DNA from: Dioscorea cayenensis subsp. rotundata
Taxonomy: Eukaryota; Streptophyta; Magnoliopsida; Dioscoreales; Dioscoreaceae
Length of the DNA: 64,000 bases
Reading direction: 5' to 3'
Assembly (NCBI RefSeq): GCF_009730915.1
Contig: NC_052474.1
Span: forward strand, 4,437,501 to 4,501,500
Position 1 is the stretch's first letter, and each line of letters starts with the position of its first letter. A program made the position numbers and the translations under genes. The notes under the pieces were generated by a model. The model searched no databases. It was given only the letters and a program-made list of their open reading frames with translations, and was not told where the DNA came from. Positions 37,301-49,300 of this stretch are shown here, piece by piece.

Positions 37301-40300
37301 TCAATTTGGTTTTATGCTTGAAAGGTCAATTATAGAAGCAATTTATATATTAAAACAATTGATGGAGAAGTATAAGAATAGGAAGAAAGATTTGTACATA
37401 ATCTTTATTAATCTAAAAAAAGACATATGATAGGGCAACTAAGGAGGGCCTTTGGCGAATTTTAGAAAAGATTGAAATTACTGCCAGATATATAGACTAA
37501 ATAAAAGATATATATTTATATATATACATATATAATAGCCTTGTCACTACATCATGGTTCAACATTAAACCCTTACTTATTTGCTTTAGTTATGGATGAA
37601 CTGACTAAGCATATTCAAGATCAGATCTCTTGGTGTATGTTTTTTTCCGATAATGTGATCTTACTTGATGAAAAAGAGAAGATGTCAGCTTAAAGTTGGA
37701 GATGTGGAGAAACACTTCAAAAACTAAAAGTTTTAAACAAAGTAAAGTAAAGACGAAATATATGAAATGTAACTTCAATAAATAAGACAAATAGAAATGA
37801 AGGAGAGTTTAAAATGAATGATAATGAGATTAATAAAAGAAGAAATTTTCATTATATAAGCTTTATAATCACCAAATTGACAAGGATCTTATAGAAGATA
37901 TCATCAATAGAGTTAAAAGAGGATAGGTAAAATGGAAAGGAGCTTCGAGAGTTTTATGTAATTGTAGAATACCATCTAGATTGAAAGGTAATTTTTATAG
38001 AATGGTTGTTATAACTATAATGTACAAGTTAAAATGTTGGGCAGTAAAGAGATAACATACTCAAAGGATAGATGTGCTTGAGATGTGAATCTTGAGATAA
38101 ATGTAAAATGTTATAAGGAAGAATTAATTAAAGAATAAATGTATTTGAGATAAAATGTGATCAAAATAAATTGCATGGCACCTATTACTGACAAGTCAAA
38201 AGAAAATCGACTAAAATGGTATCCTTAAGTGACATGTGGATGCCTCATAAAAAAAATAGAAACCCTTCAAGTGGAGGGTCATAAAAAAAGAAGAGATAGG
38301 TTTGAAAAGTGTTTAGCAAAAACTTAACATAATGATACATCTGAGTTTGGTTTATCTAGTCTTTTGGCCCTTAATTGGGCAACACAAAAAAAGAAGAATT
38401 CATGTAATTGATCCCAAATAGTTATTACTAACGGTTTGTTGTTATTGTTGCGATACCTATAACTGAGGACAAAACAAAGGCTATGACATGAGTGATTACT
38501 TTAGCAAACATTTGTAATTTATTTTGACAATCACAAGAAAAACTATGACATGGGTGATGACCTTAGCAAGACATTTGTAATTTATTTTGATAATTATAAA
38601 ATCCACTTCAGATCCCTCCAAGATAAAATAAAGGACTAGATTGGAAAAAATGTTCTCAGTATGCCTTTCCAAGATGTATGACTCGCACAGCATTTACCAT
38701 ACACACAGATTTTTCATCAGTCAACAAAACTTTATGATCCCTTTTGAAATCTACAAACCAATTTCCAACCATACCATCAACCATTTCAAAATTATTTGGT
38801 TTCAAATCAAGCTCCACATATTGGAATACTATTATTTCAGTTATAGCAAACTACTTTTATAATTTTGACAAGCCAAACTAACTTAATTTGGGTTCATTTC
38901 TTCAGTATTTCATTAATTTATTGAGCCAAACTCAGAGGTTTCAGCTTTTCAAACTTGAAACTAGCTCAAGCTATGCTCAAACCAGGCCCTGGATGAATCA
39001 AGCAAAGCTCAACTCACCAAAACCCAGGTTTTTGGTCAAACCAAAGTAAAAATATTTATAAGCTCAAACTCTAACAAAACAAGGCATAAATGCCAAAACA
39101 TACGTGACATGATATATTAATACAAACTCTAACCCCATCCACCAAAACTAAAAATAAAACACCACCAATCAGAGACATGATACCCTCACACATGTCCCAC
39201 CAATCAAAACCTTAGCCTCACACTACCATTACTTGCCAAATCTTTATTTTCCTCCAGTCAGTTATAACTAACTCTGTTATAACAACCAAACAACATCCAT
39301 TCACCTACAAGAAATTAAAACTATGTTTTCCAAACATTGGGATCTCAACGTTGATGCCTTCCTCAGCTAAACCATCTTTTCAACAAATTGCCTCCATTAC
39401 CACCATCTTTGGAGAAATACCCAATATACTTCAGCATCACAATCTCTCTCACCTAACGAAAAATCTCTTCAGGATTAGGCTGTTTTTGCTGAAAGATTAA
39501 CCAATTCCTGGCCTTCCAAATTAAGTAAACACTAGCAGTTAAGGCTATCCTCCTCATTTTTGCCAACAAGGTTTTCCCTCTGGCTTTTCTAATGAACCAG
39601 CTCATTTCTCTTCTCCAACTAAATGGCCTTCTATACACTTGTACAACCCACAACACTTTGGACCAAACTACTTGAGATACACCATATTCAAAAAACAAAT
39701 GTTCAACTTTTTCAACAATAGAATTGCAGAACACACAAACATTTGAATCAGCAACTCCCCAAACAACCAATTTCTCCTGGTCACCAATCTGTTTTGCAGC
39801 GCCAACCATGTAATGAATGAGTGTCTTGGCAAATTACTTTGTGACCAAACAATTTTCGTCCACTCCAATTGTTGTCCAGGCTTCATTAAAACCTTTAAAG
39901 CACTTTTGATAGTAAACTCCCCTTTCTTATCTGGCCCCCATGAGACAAAATCCTGCTTAGTATCATCCACAACAAAATTACAATTCAAGAAATCCAAAAC
40001 CCTTACCATGTCTGGTTTCCATCTATTAGGAATATGCCAACACCCATTCCTCCAAAACTCACACACAACAGCTTTCTTAGAAATACATGAGCCTCTCAAC
40101 TTAATTTCAGGAAAGAAGTCTGCAAGAGAGTATCCTTGACAACATGGATCATACCAAAATGAAAAAAATTTCCCATTCCTAAGCTTGTAAACAAACATAG
40201 CTTTTGCTATCTTCCTCAATTTGTAAAGTCCTCCAACTCCAACTGCTATCTGCTTGCTTAGTAATTCCCCAAAAGCTAAGTCTTTTTAGTTTAACTTTTG

Positions 40301-43300
40301 TCACCCACATAGCCCACAATGTTTGTTTCTCCTTAATTAGCCCCCATATATATTTCATAATAGCAACTTGATTCCAAAGATGTATTGGTTTAACACCTAA
40401 ACCACCGCATTCTTTAGTTTGACACACTATAGACCAGGACACCATCCCTCATCTTTTTGATTTATTAATGCCACGCCACAGAAACACCCTGCATATCTTC
40501 TCTACCTCATTAACCACAGCTTTGGGCAACATGAAAATTGAAGTCCAATAAATGTGCATACTTGTCAGTACAAAAGTCACTAATTGCAATCTTCCTGCAT
40601 AGGACAGTGATTTAGCATTCCAATTTAAGATTCTCACAGCAATTCTGGATACTAAACTATTGCAATGCTCTTTTTTAAGTCTTGTGGAAATTAAAGGAAG
40701 CCCCGAGTATTTTATAGGTAAACTCCCCTCCTGAAAACCCAACATCTTAACAATCTGTAATCTGACATTATGTGCTACTCCTGAAAAAAATATCAAACTC
40801 TTTTGTACATTTTGCTTCAATCCAGACACATCCTGAAAATGCTGAATAACCCTCTTAATAATCCCAATCAATCTCACATCACCATTAGAGAAAAGTCATC
40901 AGCAAAACACAAATGAGTAAGCTTCAAAACCTTACAATCCTAATGAAACAAAATTCTATCCTCTGCCATCTTCAGCAATATTCTGGAAAAATAATCTATA
41001 CAAAGGACAGACAACAAAGGTGATATAGGATCACGTTGCCTTAAACCTTTCTTCCCATGAAAAACCCTTCCAATTGTCCAATAATCATAATGGAAAACGT
41101 ACATGACTTAACAACACTCATAACCAAATTGATGAAATGAGCAAGGAGCCTGAAAGCTATCAACACTTCCTCCAAAAAATCCAAAGACACAGAATCATAA
41201 GCCTTCTGGAGATCCACCTTCAAAGCAAAACACCCATGCTTATCTTCATGATATCCTTTTAATAACTCATGAGCTAAAAGAATGTTGTCGCCAATCTTCC
41301 TTCCAGGGATAAAAGCTAACTAATTCATCTGAACAATGCTACCCAAAATTCTTCTCAATCTTCCGGCCAAAACTTTTGAAATCATGTTATAAATCACATT
41401 GCAAATAGGAAATAGGCCTAAACTCATTTAGAGATTGAGGACAAACAACCTTAGGTATCGAAGTGATAGATGTAGAATTCACTTGTTTCAGCATCTTCCC
41501 ATTCAAAATAAATAAATAAATCCTGAATGGCCATACAGATTTCCTTGCCCACAATTCTCCATATCTTCTTGAAAAAATAGTTGTTAAACCCATCAGGCCT
41601 TGGATTTTTATCATCTTTAATACTCCACAAAGCTTCCTTAATCTCTTGCTCAGAGGCCATACTACATAAAGACTTCCATTCACTATTTGGCACAACCATC
41701 TCCTGAAACACAATACTATCAAACAAGACTCTTCTTTATTGACTGATACCCAACAATTCCTTAAAATAATTCAGCACAGCCTCTTTGATACCCTCCTTAT
41801 TGGTACACATCTCCCCATTCGCTAAAAGCAATAGTGAAATGCATTTCCTAGCTTTCCGTTGTTGAAAAATTTTGAAGAAAAACAAAGTGTTTTGATCCCC
41901 TAAATTGACCCATTGACATCTTGATTTCTACTTCAACAAACTCTCTTCCCAAAGTAATAACTACTGCAATTCAACCAAGAGAGATTTTTCGTTCTTTTGC
42001 AACAGAGTATTAAACAGATCAATTTGTAGATCCGTCTGAACCTTCTCCAATGCTTTCCAAGTTCGAGTAATTCTCTCAAATATCATTCTAAAATCCTTCC
42101 TATTTAACAATCTCAATTCAGCACGCAACAACCTCATCTTTTGATAGACCTTGTTGAAAATATAGTACCACATCGGTTGTATGATAGAAGTGTAATGGGT
42201 TTATATATAGGTATAGGGGTTGAGCCACTAAGTCTTGAGACTTTTTGGTGTAAGACTCCTAAATCCATATAGAGCCCATATAGGACCCACTAGTACCCAA
42301 AATATAAAATTTAACATGGTATCAGAAAAATATAGTGGAGCCACCAATGTGGTACAAGTCCATGTGTGTATGACCTCCATGTGTGTAGGACCTCTAAAAC
42401 ACAAGTAGTGTACAAGTCCATGTAAAACAGACCTCTGATGTACAAGTCTGAGCAAGCTCGACCGAGTTGAACTTGAAAGAGGGTGTTGAAAATATAGTAC
42501 ATCGGTTGTGTGATAGAAGTGTAATGGGTTTATATATAGGTATAAGGGTTGAGCCACTAAGTCTTGAGACTTTTTGGTGTAAGACTCTTAAGCCCATATA
42601 GGGCCCACTAGTACCCAAAATATAAAATCTAACATACCTTATACATGTTACTCTTTCTAATAGTACTCCAAATCCTTTCAATCTGGGTGATCACACCAAA
42701 TGTTAAAAAATTTAAAAAGAGTCTTTACACTCCTTATAGCTCTCGCTATTTCAATCAGCAAACTACAATGTTCAGATAAGCTCCAATTAAGAACAGAACA
42801 AACTGGTTTTCCTATCTTGTGAAACCACGCGTGATTCACAAAACACCAATCAAGTTTCCTATAAATTCTCTTATCACCCTCCTAAAAATTGGTCCAGGTA
42901 AAGTTAGGCCCAATACATTATACCTCCACCAAATCCAGACCTAGAATCCAATCTTGAAACTCTCTTGCAGCTTCTGAATTAACAGGTACACCTCCTCTTC
43001 TATCCTCATCACTACTTACTACATTGAAGTCCCCTTGTATTAACCAAGGCTCAATTATTGTCCCACCTAGCCTTGTCATATCCATCCACACACGGCTTCT
43101 TATACTCGGATCATATGACCCATACGCGCAAGTCCAGTAAAACATTTCATTACCCATCACAACCTTACAATGTATGTACTGCACATGCTCTTCAATAACA
43201 TGAACAAAAACTTTTCTAGAATCATAAAGTACCCATATTCTCCCTTGGTCACTACATGAGTAATTATACACAAGATTCCACTGAGGAAGAGCCATCTTAT

Positions 43301-46110
43301 TCCACATATGATCCCAATCACTCTCTCTAATTCTAGTCTCGAAGATTCCCACAACAACAATCGTGTATTTGTTAATCACAGCCTTAACTCCATATTGCTT
43401 AAGAGGGTTATTCAACCCTCTAATATTCCAAGACAAAATCATTTTTCAAAGTTTTTGTCAAGCCAGTCTTCCTACCCTTCCTGCCATCTCCCCCACAAAT
43501 GCCATTGAAACTGGTGCCTTGAGGCTTGAGATACCACATTACACCTAACTTGGTCCTCCTCCAAGGTACCAAAACTGTTACTACAACTAGGCATAGAATG
43601 CAAAGCCAATTCAGTGTTGTTTCCATTCAAATCAGTTCTCCTCTGCTAAGGGGATCTGCCAGAACCATCAATCCGAACTCCTTTGTCACCACCAAAAGAG
43701 CTTGGAACATTCAAAAAAGAGTTCATCTTGCCTATATGACCTTCAAACTTCTCCTTAAAGGCCACGATTTTCCCTCTAACTATTTCATTCCATTTCTCCC
43801 CCACAGTGCCAAGCCCATTATTATTCCCATAGCTCCCTAACAAAGAAATATCATAAATCTTCTCAGTCTACACAAGCATAACATCCCCTGTACTACCCTT
43901 TGGCAAACTAGCACACAATTCATTCTCAAACTTCTTAATATTATCGGATTTATCCTTCACTCTCCATTGCATTTTCTCCATCTTCCCCAACCTACAATCT
44001 TATTGTAGATGTCCAAACTTCTTACACTTTGAACAAACCAAAGGCCACCATTCATAAACCACTTTTTGCTTAAAACCATCACCATTCTCATTAGATATCT
44101 CAACAAAATTTGGAAACTCTCTTGAAGAATCCATCTCAATCAAAATTCTTACAAAGCCTAACTTCATTTTCGAAAAAGTACATTTATCACAATATAAAGG
44201 CTTCCCACATATACTTCCAATCTTGCTTAACATCTCCATTGTCCAGAATTCCCAAGGTAATCCGGACAACTGAATCCATATAGGGAGTGCACAAGCAGTT
44301 GTGTCTGGATTCAACCTTGGATGTTATTTCTTTAGAATCATAGGATGATTATCAAAAGTAAATGGCCCATCTGCCAATATTGATCACGTCCTTGCTCATC
44401 ATTGAATTGAAAGAGAAACAGCTCAGAATTAACCTTAGAAACAGAAATCAAACCATATCTCCTCCATCGCGCTTGAGCAAAAGAAGTAATTCGCTCCATT
44501 CTTGGTTGCAAACCATATACACATCCAAGTAATGTATTCTTCCATCTATTCTCCTCTTGAATAACCTCTGCTGAATGGAACCGAACAATCCTCCGCCCAT
44601 TCAAAACAGTAGGAGTAACAAACTTCAATTCACTGCCCTTCTCCTTCAACTGATTATCAGCAAAGAGCGTAACCCAAGGTTTCGAAACCCCACCTTGAAC
44701 CAATTCAACATCAGATCCATATATCTCTTTGCTATCATTGTTCTGCTTCAGAGAGGATCCATCAACCAATTGATTCACCATCTTAATATCAGCTTGTACC
44801 TCAATCTCATTCGCCTTCAAATTCTCCATCTCTAAGGTTCTCTCCTCCACAACCTTATAATCTTTCTCACCTTCAACCGATTTAGCATCCATCACCTAAA
44901 CAACTCCACTATGAGTTCCTAATGATCGCAGAACACCAGTAGCAACAACGAAATCACCATGGAGATCAAGCTTCCGTGCCCTTCCCCTCGCCATTGGAGC
45001 GAGCTTAGCGTGTGCGCCAAGGGATTTAGGGATCAGAAGTTCAATATAACTAAAACCCAGGTTATTTACATAATTACATCCTAACCTAACAGTAGTTTGA
45101 ATAACAGTGTGTCATGCTTGGTCACAAGCCAATGTCTTATTTTAGGAGAATAAATACTTAGATCACAGTGTGCCGTGCAACTCGCGGAAAGTTTTTGCCA
45201 ATAATCAAGCTGTCATGGCCCCTCAACTATTTCCAGCTCATAGTGGATGAGAGGAGTAATTAGAGATATCAAATGAAATAGGCGAACTTCACACTTGGGC
45301 ACACCATGTTTAGTTATCAAAACTTAGGACTGCATGTGCCAAAGTTGTTAAACAAATATGAAGCCGGCTGACATTACCCCTTGCCCTGGGATAGACAAGA
45401 CCAACTTGCTAGGTACTTCAGATTTCAGAGCTCAGACTAATTTGTTTGATATTTATAGGGAATAGAATTGCAGCTTCCAAGGGCAAAATGCTTAGCTAGC
45501 AAAAACATACAAGAAATTTGGTCGTTTATCTTGTTTCATGACTAAATGATCATAACAACAGTCATACAAATAGAAGGAAATAATCAATCAGATGAACAAT
45601 TCTTGGGATTGCTTAAAGAGCATAACCAGAAATGAGCAAACAATACATACCTGAAGCCGCCAAAGCGATGCCTTCAACGAGGATGAGAAATCCCAAACTT
45701 AGCCAGGTGAGAATGAAAGCCCCCTCATTCACGCTCACGCTAGGCTCCTGGTTGGAAGACGAGCTAGTATTTCCAGAGGCCTGGTATACAGAAGGGGGCC
45801 GCTCGATGGGAGACCTCCGGATCACCGACCTCTTCTCATTGCCTTTCCGTTTCTTCTTGGATTCCTTGAGAGTACCAAACCCCGACCCGCTTTCACTGGG
45901 CTTCTTGGGATCGGAGACAGGGATGTCCTCGGAGTCGGTCACCGCCTTGTCGTCCTTCGGCTCGGCCTTGGGGATAAGGGAGAGGCATCGGCCTCTGCTG
46001 GTATGGAGTGGGAGAAGAGCGAGTAAAGGAGGATGAGGATGCTGATATGCAAGCAGTGAGGACGAGGGCCTCATGTTCGCCTTATCTGAGCTGCTTGTTT
46101 GGGCAAGCAC
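34333..46110 (-). CDS. LPA2: LPA2 (LOW PSII ACCUMULATION 2)-like chloroplast membrane protein
   Basis: Two exons on the minus strand, 46110-45651 and 34472-34333, separated by an 11,178-bp intron (GT...AG, phase 1). Joined frame is 199 codons from the first Met, or 187 from Met13 (46074), which starts a Ser-rich, transit-peptide-like MRPSSSLLAYQHPHPP. A hydrophilic basic middle (KESKKKRKGNEKRS) precedes two membrane segments, ILTWLSLGFLILVEGIALAA (exon 1) and TPTVVFFIFGTVAYGVVKY (exon 2), ending ENEKNKG. The order transit peptide, basic linker, two helices and the LPEEWDNFFVKYLYP loop match plant LPA2, a thylakoid protein that aids photosystem II core assembly. KIN-1 ends 268 bp upstream on the same strand. 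The intron holds 34727-35776 (LTR palindrome), 36480-38452 (RTE), 39440-44994 (L1) and plain AT-rich DNA elsewhere (35782-36480, 45000-45650). Confidence 0.85.
34727..35776. mobile_element. Palindromic LTR pair inserted as one unit
   Basis: The left arm (34727-35310) starts TGTTAAGATT and ends ATCTATTACA; the right arm (35341-35776) is the same LTR inverted, starting TGTTATGATT when read on the minus strand. Both contain ATTATATAAAT about 25 bases in, a TATA-like site, and stay clearly similar along their length. Only 30 bp separate them, including TTGGTGCTTTCATTG, which resembles sequence found just inside plant 5' LTRs. The pair is flanked by one 5-bp duplication, GTATC (34722-34726 and 35777-35781). 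The left arm alone carries a 120-bp insert at 35010-35129 between two 16-base copies of ATTGCTTGTGGTTTAT. Open frames inside are accidental. Confidence 0.78.
36480..38452 (+). mobile_element. RTE-type LINE, heavily decayed
   Basis: Readable reverse-transcriptase fragments in changing frames: KERWRGYFCKLLN and MKVRKNVGPDGSPIELQK (36870-37080); then, after frameshifts, a piece like NNYCGIKLMTYTIK near 37205-37245; QFGFMLERSIIEAIYILKQL near 37300-37360; and YIIFINLKKTYDRA near 37400-37435. The 3' end has ATTGATCCCAAATAG and a short TTGTTGTTATTGTTG run (about 38436-38452), as plant RTE elements end in TTG-type repeats. Many stops make it inert. It lies inside the LPA2 intron on the opposite strand. 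Confidence 0.75.
38453..39439. other. LPA2 intron between the RTE and L1 elements
   Basis: AT-rich with two imperfect copies of a block containing ACATTTGTAATTTATTTTGA (near 38507 and 38569). No gene supported. Confidence 0.45.
39440..44994 (-). mobile_element. L1-type LINE, nearly full length, degenerate
   Basis: Read from right to left: ORF1 begins MARGRARKLDLHG (44994) and continues to about 44000 with a DUF4283-like region and CCHC start CSKCKKFGH, broken by stops near 44900 and 44335; ORF2 begins with an endonuclease (43442-42918: SWNIRGLNN, GDFNVVSS); the reverse transcriptase follows (41726-40449), with FADD catalytic residues at about 40899-40910 just before a frameshift; then the C-terminal zinc-binding region (40219-39453: VCVFCNSIVEKVEHLFF). 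The endonuclease-RT linker is split by the TRIM at 42152-42634. Element order and minus orientation agree throughout, so it is one insertion. It lies in the LPA2 intron on the same strand as LPA2. I could not find its target duplication or a clear tail. Confidence 0.85.
42152..42634 (+). mobile_element. TRIM (miniature LTR retrotransposon), 483 bp, nested in the L1
   Basis: Two direct LTRs, 42152-42316 and 42484-42634, start TGTTGAAAATATAG and end TAACA. TGGTATCAGA directly follows the left LTR (tRNA-Met primer site), and purine-rich GAAAGAGGG precedes the right LTR. The flanks GACCT (42147-42151) and TACCT (42635-42639) are target duplications with one change: removing one copy rejoins the LINE frame cleanly. 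The LTRs differ by a few substitutions and an internal duplication in the left one (CCATATAGAGCCCATATAGG). No coding sequence fits in the 167-bp interior. Confidence 0.88.
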
Positions 46111-46378
46111 GCGCCATGCTGAGGCTCAGTCACTACACTAGTGTGGTTGGCTTCTATCAACCATCTTAACCGTTGGATCTGGTGATCCGTATCTTGTCCC
46201 AAAGTTCCCCTGAAATAGGTCTTCAAATCCTAACCCTGTGTGGATTAAGGCTTAAGCCTGAATGTAAATGAAGCTCAGCAGTACATATAATCTTCCTACA
46301 TTTCACGAGTAAAAAGAACTTAAAGATCACATGCCCAAAGCTGTTGTGCGCTATTTTTGGTTATCATAAACATAGCAT

Positions 46379-49300
46379 TTATGGCTTGAAAAGGAACATA
46401 GAGAACAGCCATATTAAGGAATTTGCCAGGCTAACGATGCTTATCGCCCAGGTGAAGTGATTCTTTTTCCCTTCAGCAGCAACTGAAGTTGAACTCCACG
46501 TACTAGCTCCAGCCAGTTCAGACTTCAGCTTGTAATTCTCCTTATTAAGCTGCAGTACAAGAAAACAGAATTAATGGCACTGTCTTAGCATATGCAAGAA
46601 ACCGGTAAACCTTCACCTCTTCCACTTCATCCCTGAGCTCTTGCACAGTCCGTTCCAGTGCTGAAACAGTTTGCCAGATGATATCGTCACATGCTGATTC
46701 AAACTCTTCTGTATTACTAGGATTGAAGAAAATGCCTTCCACTATAAAGAGCTCCTCCAAGAGTCTCACATCATCCTCTTTGAGATTTTCCCTTAACTGG
46801 TAAATTGCCAGTTTCGACAGAGATAAGTACGTGGTTCAATTGTGTAAATTATGACTAGTTTTTCTCTGCTCCTCACCTTTGTCAATATTTTGTCACGTGA
46901 GTCAGTGAGTGATTGACGCACAGTAACTTGCGTGTCCTCACAGGCATCATCTGAAGTCATCTCGCAAGAACTGTTCTCAATTTGATGGTCACCAACTTGC
47001 AGCAAGAAGGCTTTGCCGTCATTAGCATCATTAGTGTTGGTTCTTGGTGGGGTCTTTATAAGCTTTGTTCTGCAGAAGAGCCCAAAAATAAGTAAAATTT
47101 GCGGTCAGGCTGAAGTAGCTGCATCTTATGGTAATAAAACATGCCTAGTGCCAAAACGAAGGGTAGACAGGCTCTCTGATGCATTTGATGAGCTAGGAGA
47201 GCAACAGCAGAGAAGTGCTGTTCTGGAGTTCCCTCCCTGCAGCACAGATAATTATTTAGAAAATAAATAAATGATACCATATAAGCAACATAGACGTAGA
47301 ATTGAATGACCAGTGCATCTTGAAGAATCCGAGTCAGCTTAGAGTCACGGTAAGGTATGTGATTCCCTCTGCCTGCAGATAGAAAGATAACAGACAACCA
47401 AGTGCTTTATCTTCTATCTTCTGATCAGAATTCGGATACATAACTGAAGCCACAAAGATATGCATCTTTATTTACCATTTGTCAATGCATTGATAACATT
47501 TCCAAGAGATGACAAGGACTTGTTGATGTTCTTGGCCTCCTCAAGAACTTTACCTTCAGCACCAGTTTTCTCTACCTTCTCGGAACCAGCTAAATCCACA
47601 AGAATAAGTTTTCCGGTTTTCACCCTGTTGATTTTATCAAATAATCACGTCAGGTGGGCTTTGAAACATTTCTTGACCACTAATCAATCAAATTGAAAGC
47701 AAAGGGCAATCTTTAAACAAAAAGTCCAAGTCAAACTTTTGATTATTTTGAAGGAGATTGATTTATGTAACTAGGTCCTTCAATCAATTTATAACATGAA
47801 GTTTAAGGCTTAATTTTCCTCCAATATTCAGCTCTCTGAAGACCAATATGTTTTGCATGGGCAACTCACTCTGTTCCCTAGTAAGCAAAGAACCAAAGAC
47901 TGTATTTATTCCCCTGGGTTGTGTTCCAAATATCCATATTCCTCTCAATGTCGTGTAAATTTTCAATTACTGTTTCATCAACACTAGCACCGTTAATTGC
48001 AAATCTTCCTGCTAATAAACACTCCATTATATTTGCAATTGCTGTGATCTTAGCTTAGGAGCCCGATATGACTTTAAAATAAATTTTTCTACTGAAGGCA
48101 GCATCCCCTATAGATGTGACTGAGAAAGCATTGACTTTAAGAAGCTTTGCATCAAGTGAGAATGAAACACAAGTCTTTTTCTTTCTATTCTATTACTTTG
48201 GGTTCGACTAGTTTGACACATTGATTCTGTGAATACCAACATACTAAATTCAGTGAATAGAACTCACAAGTTACTTAGTTTGTGAAAAGGGTAGAAAGAT
48301 GGGCCACAGGTTGAAGCATGCATGTTAAGGTCAAGAGTTGGTGTGCACGAATAGCTAACATAATCATCCAACTCGGGTACTAGAAGATGAAATTCCTGAG
48401 TTTTTGATGCCTACTCCACCGCCAAACAGTAATATGAGATAGAAAATCATTCCTTTGTCCCATTCTCCACACGGAGACCATTCAAAAACCATAAGTATCA
48501 TAATATCAATCAATGAACAGTGGGTAATTGACGCCGGCCCGTCTCAACTAGAAATGTAAGGAGACTCCCAAACTTAAGTAGCATGGAACTGAATTTTTCA
48601 AGGCATAAACACAAATCCAAATAAAAAATCTACAATGGCATAAAAAAAAAAGGTAAAATCACAATGTGGATAAATTTATTCAATGAGAGAGATCTGATAC
48701 ACTTGCCTCTTATCTATTGCAGATTCTCGCTGAACTGAAAACACATACACACAGTGGCTTCTACTGCTGGATACATTCATTTCTATGACTGGTTAAAGAG
48801 TAACATGCTAGTCAAAAAGAAAAATACAGTTCTGCATTGCAAGCCTATAAAGATTTCTTTAAAGTCTGTAATTATGCCCATAAGATGGAGAAAGATATAA
48901 ACATAATGATGGGATACGTGTCTCCCCAACAGCTCTATTAGAGATACCACGCTGCATTTCTCAAATGACTTAGTAATTGTAATTCTTAACACTGACAACA
49001 CACTGAACAAAAATAGCTTACAGAAAGACATTTCAAAGCTTCTTCAGTATTCAGGATAGGCATCTGAAAATTTATAAGAAAAAATAAACATAAGAAAATG
49101 CCATATTTTTTGAAGATGAAACTACAAAAAACTGACTCAATACCCATTGAATATGATTATAAATGAAAATAAACCTCTGACGCTCCGGAAAGAATTATGC
49201 CTTGGCTCTTATTCTCCTTAATTTGGACGTTATCTTTTGACAAATCAAAAAGATCTCTATAAAATATTGGAAAAAAAATATTAGAGAATGTCATCTCAAA

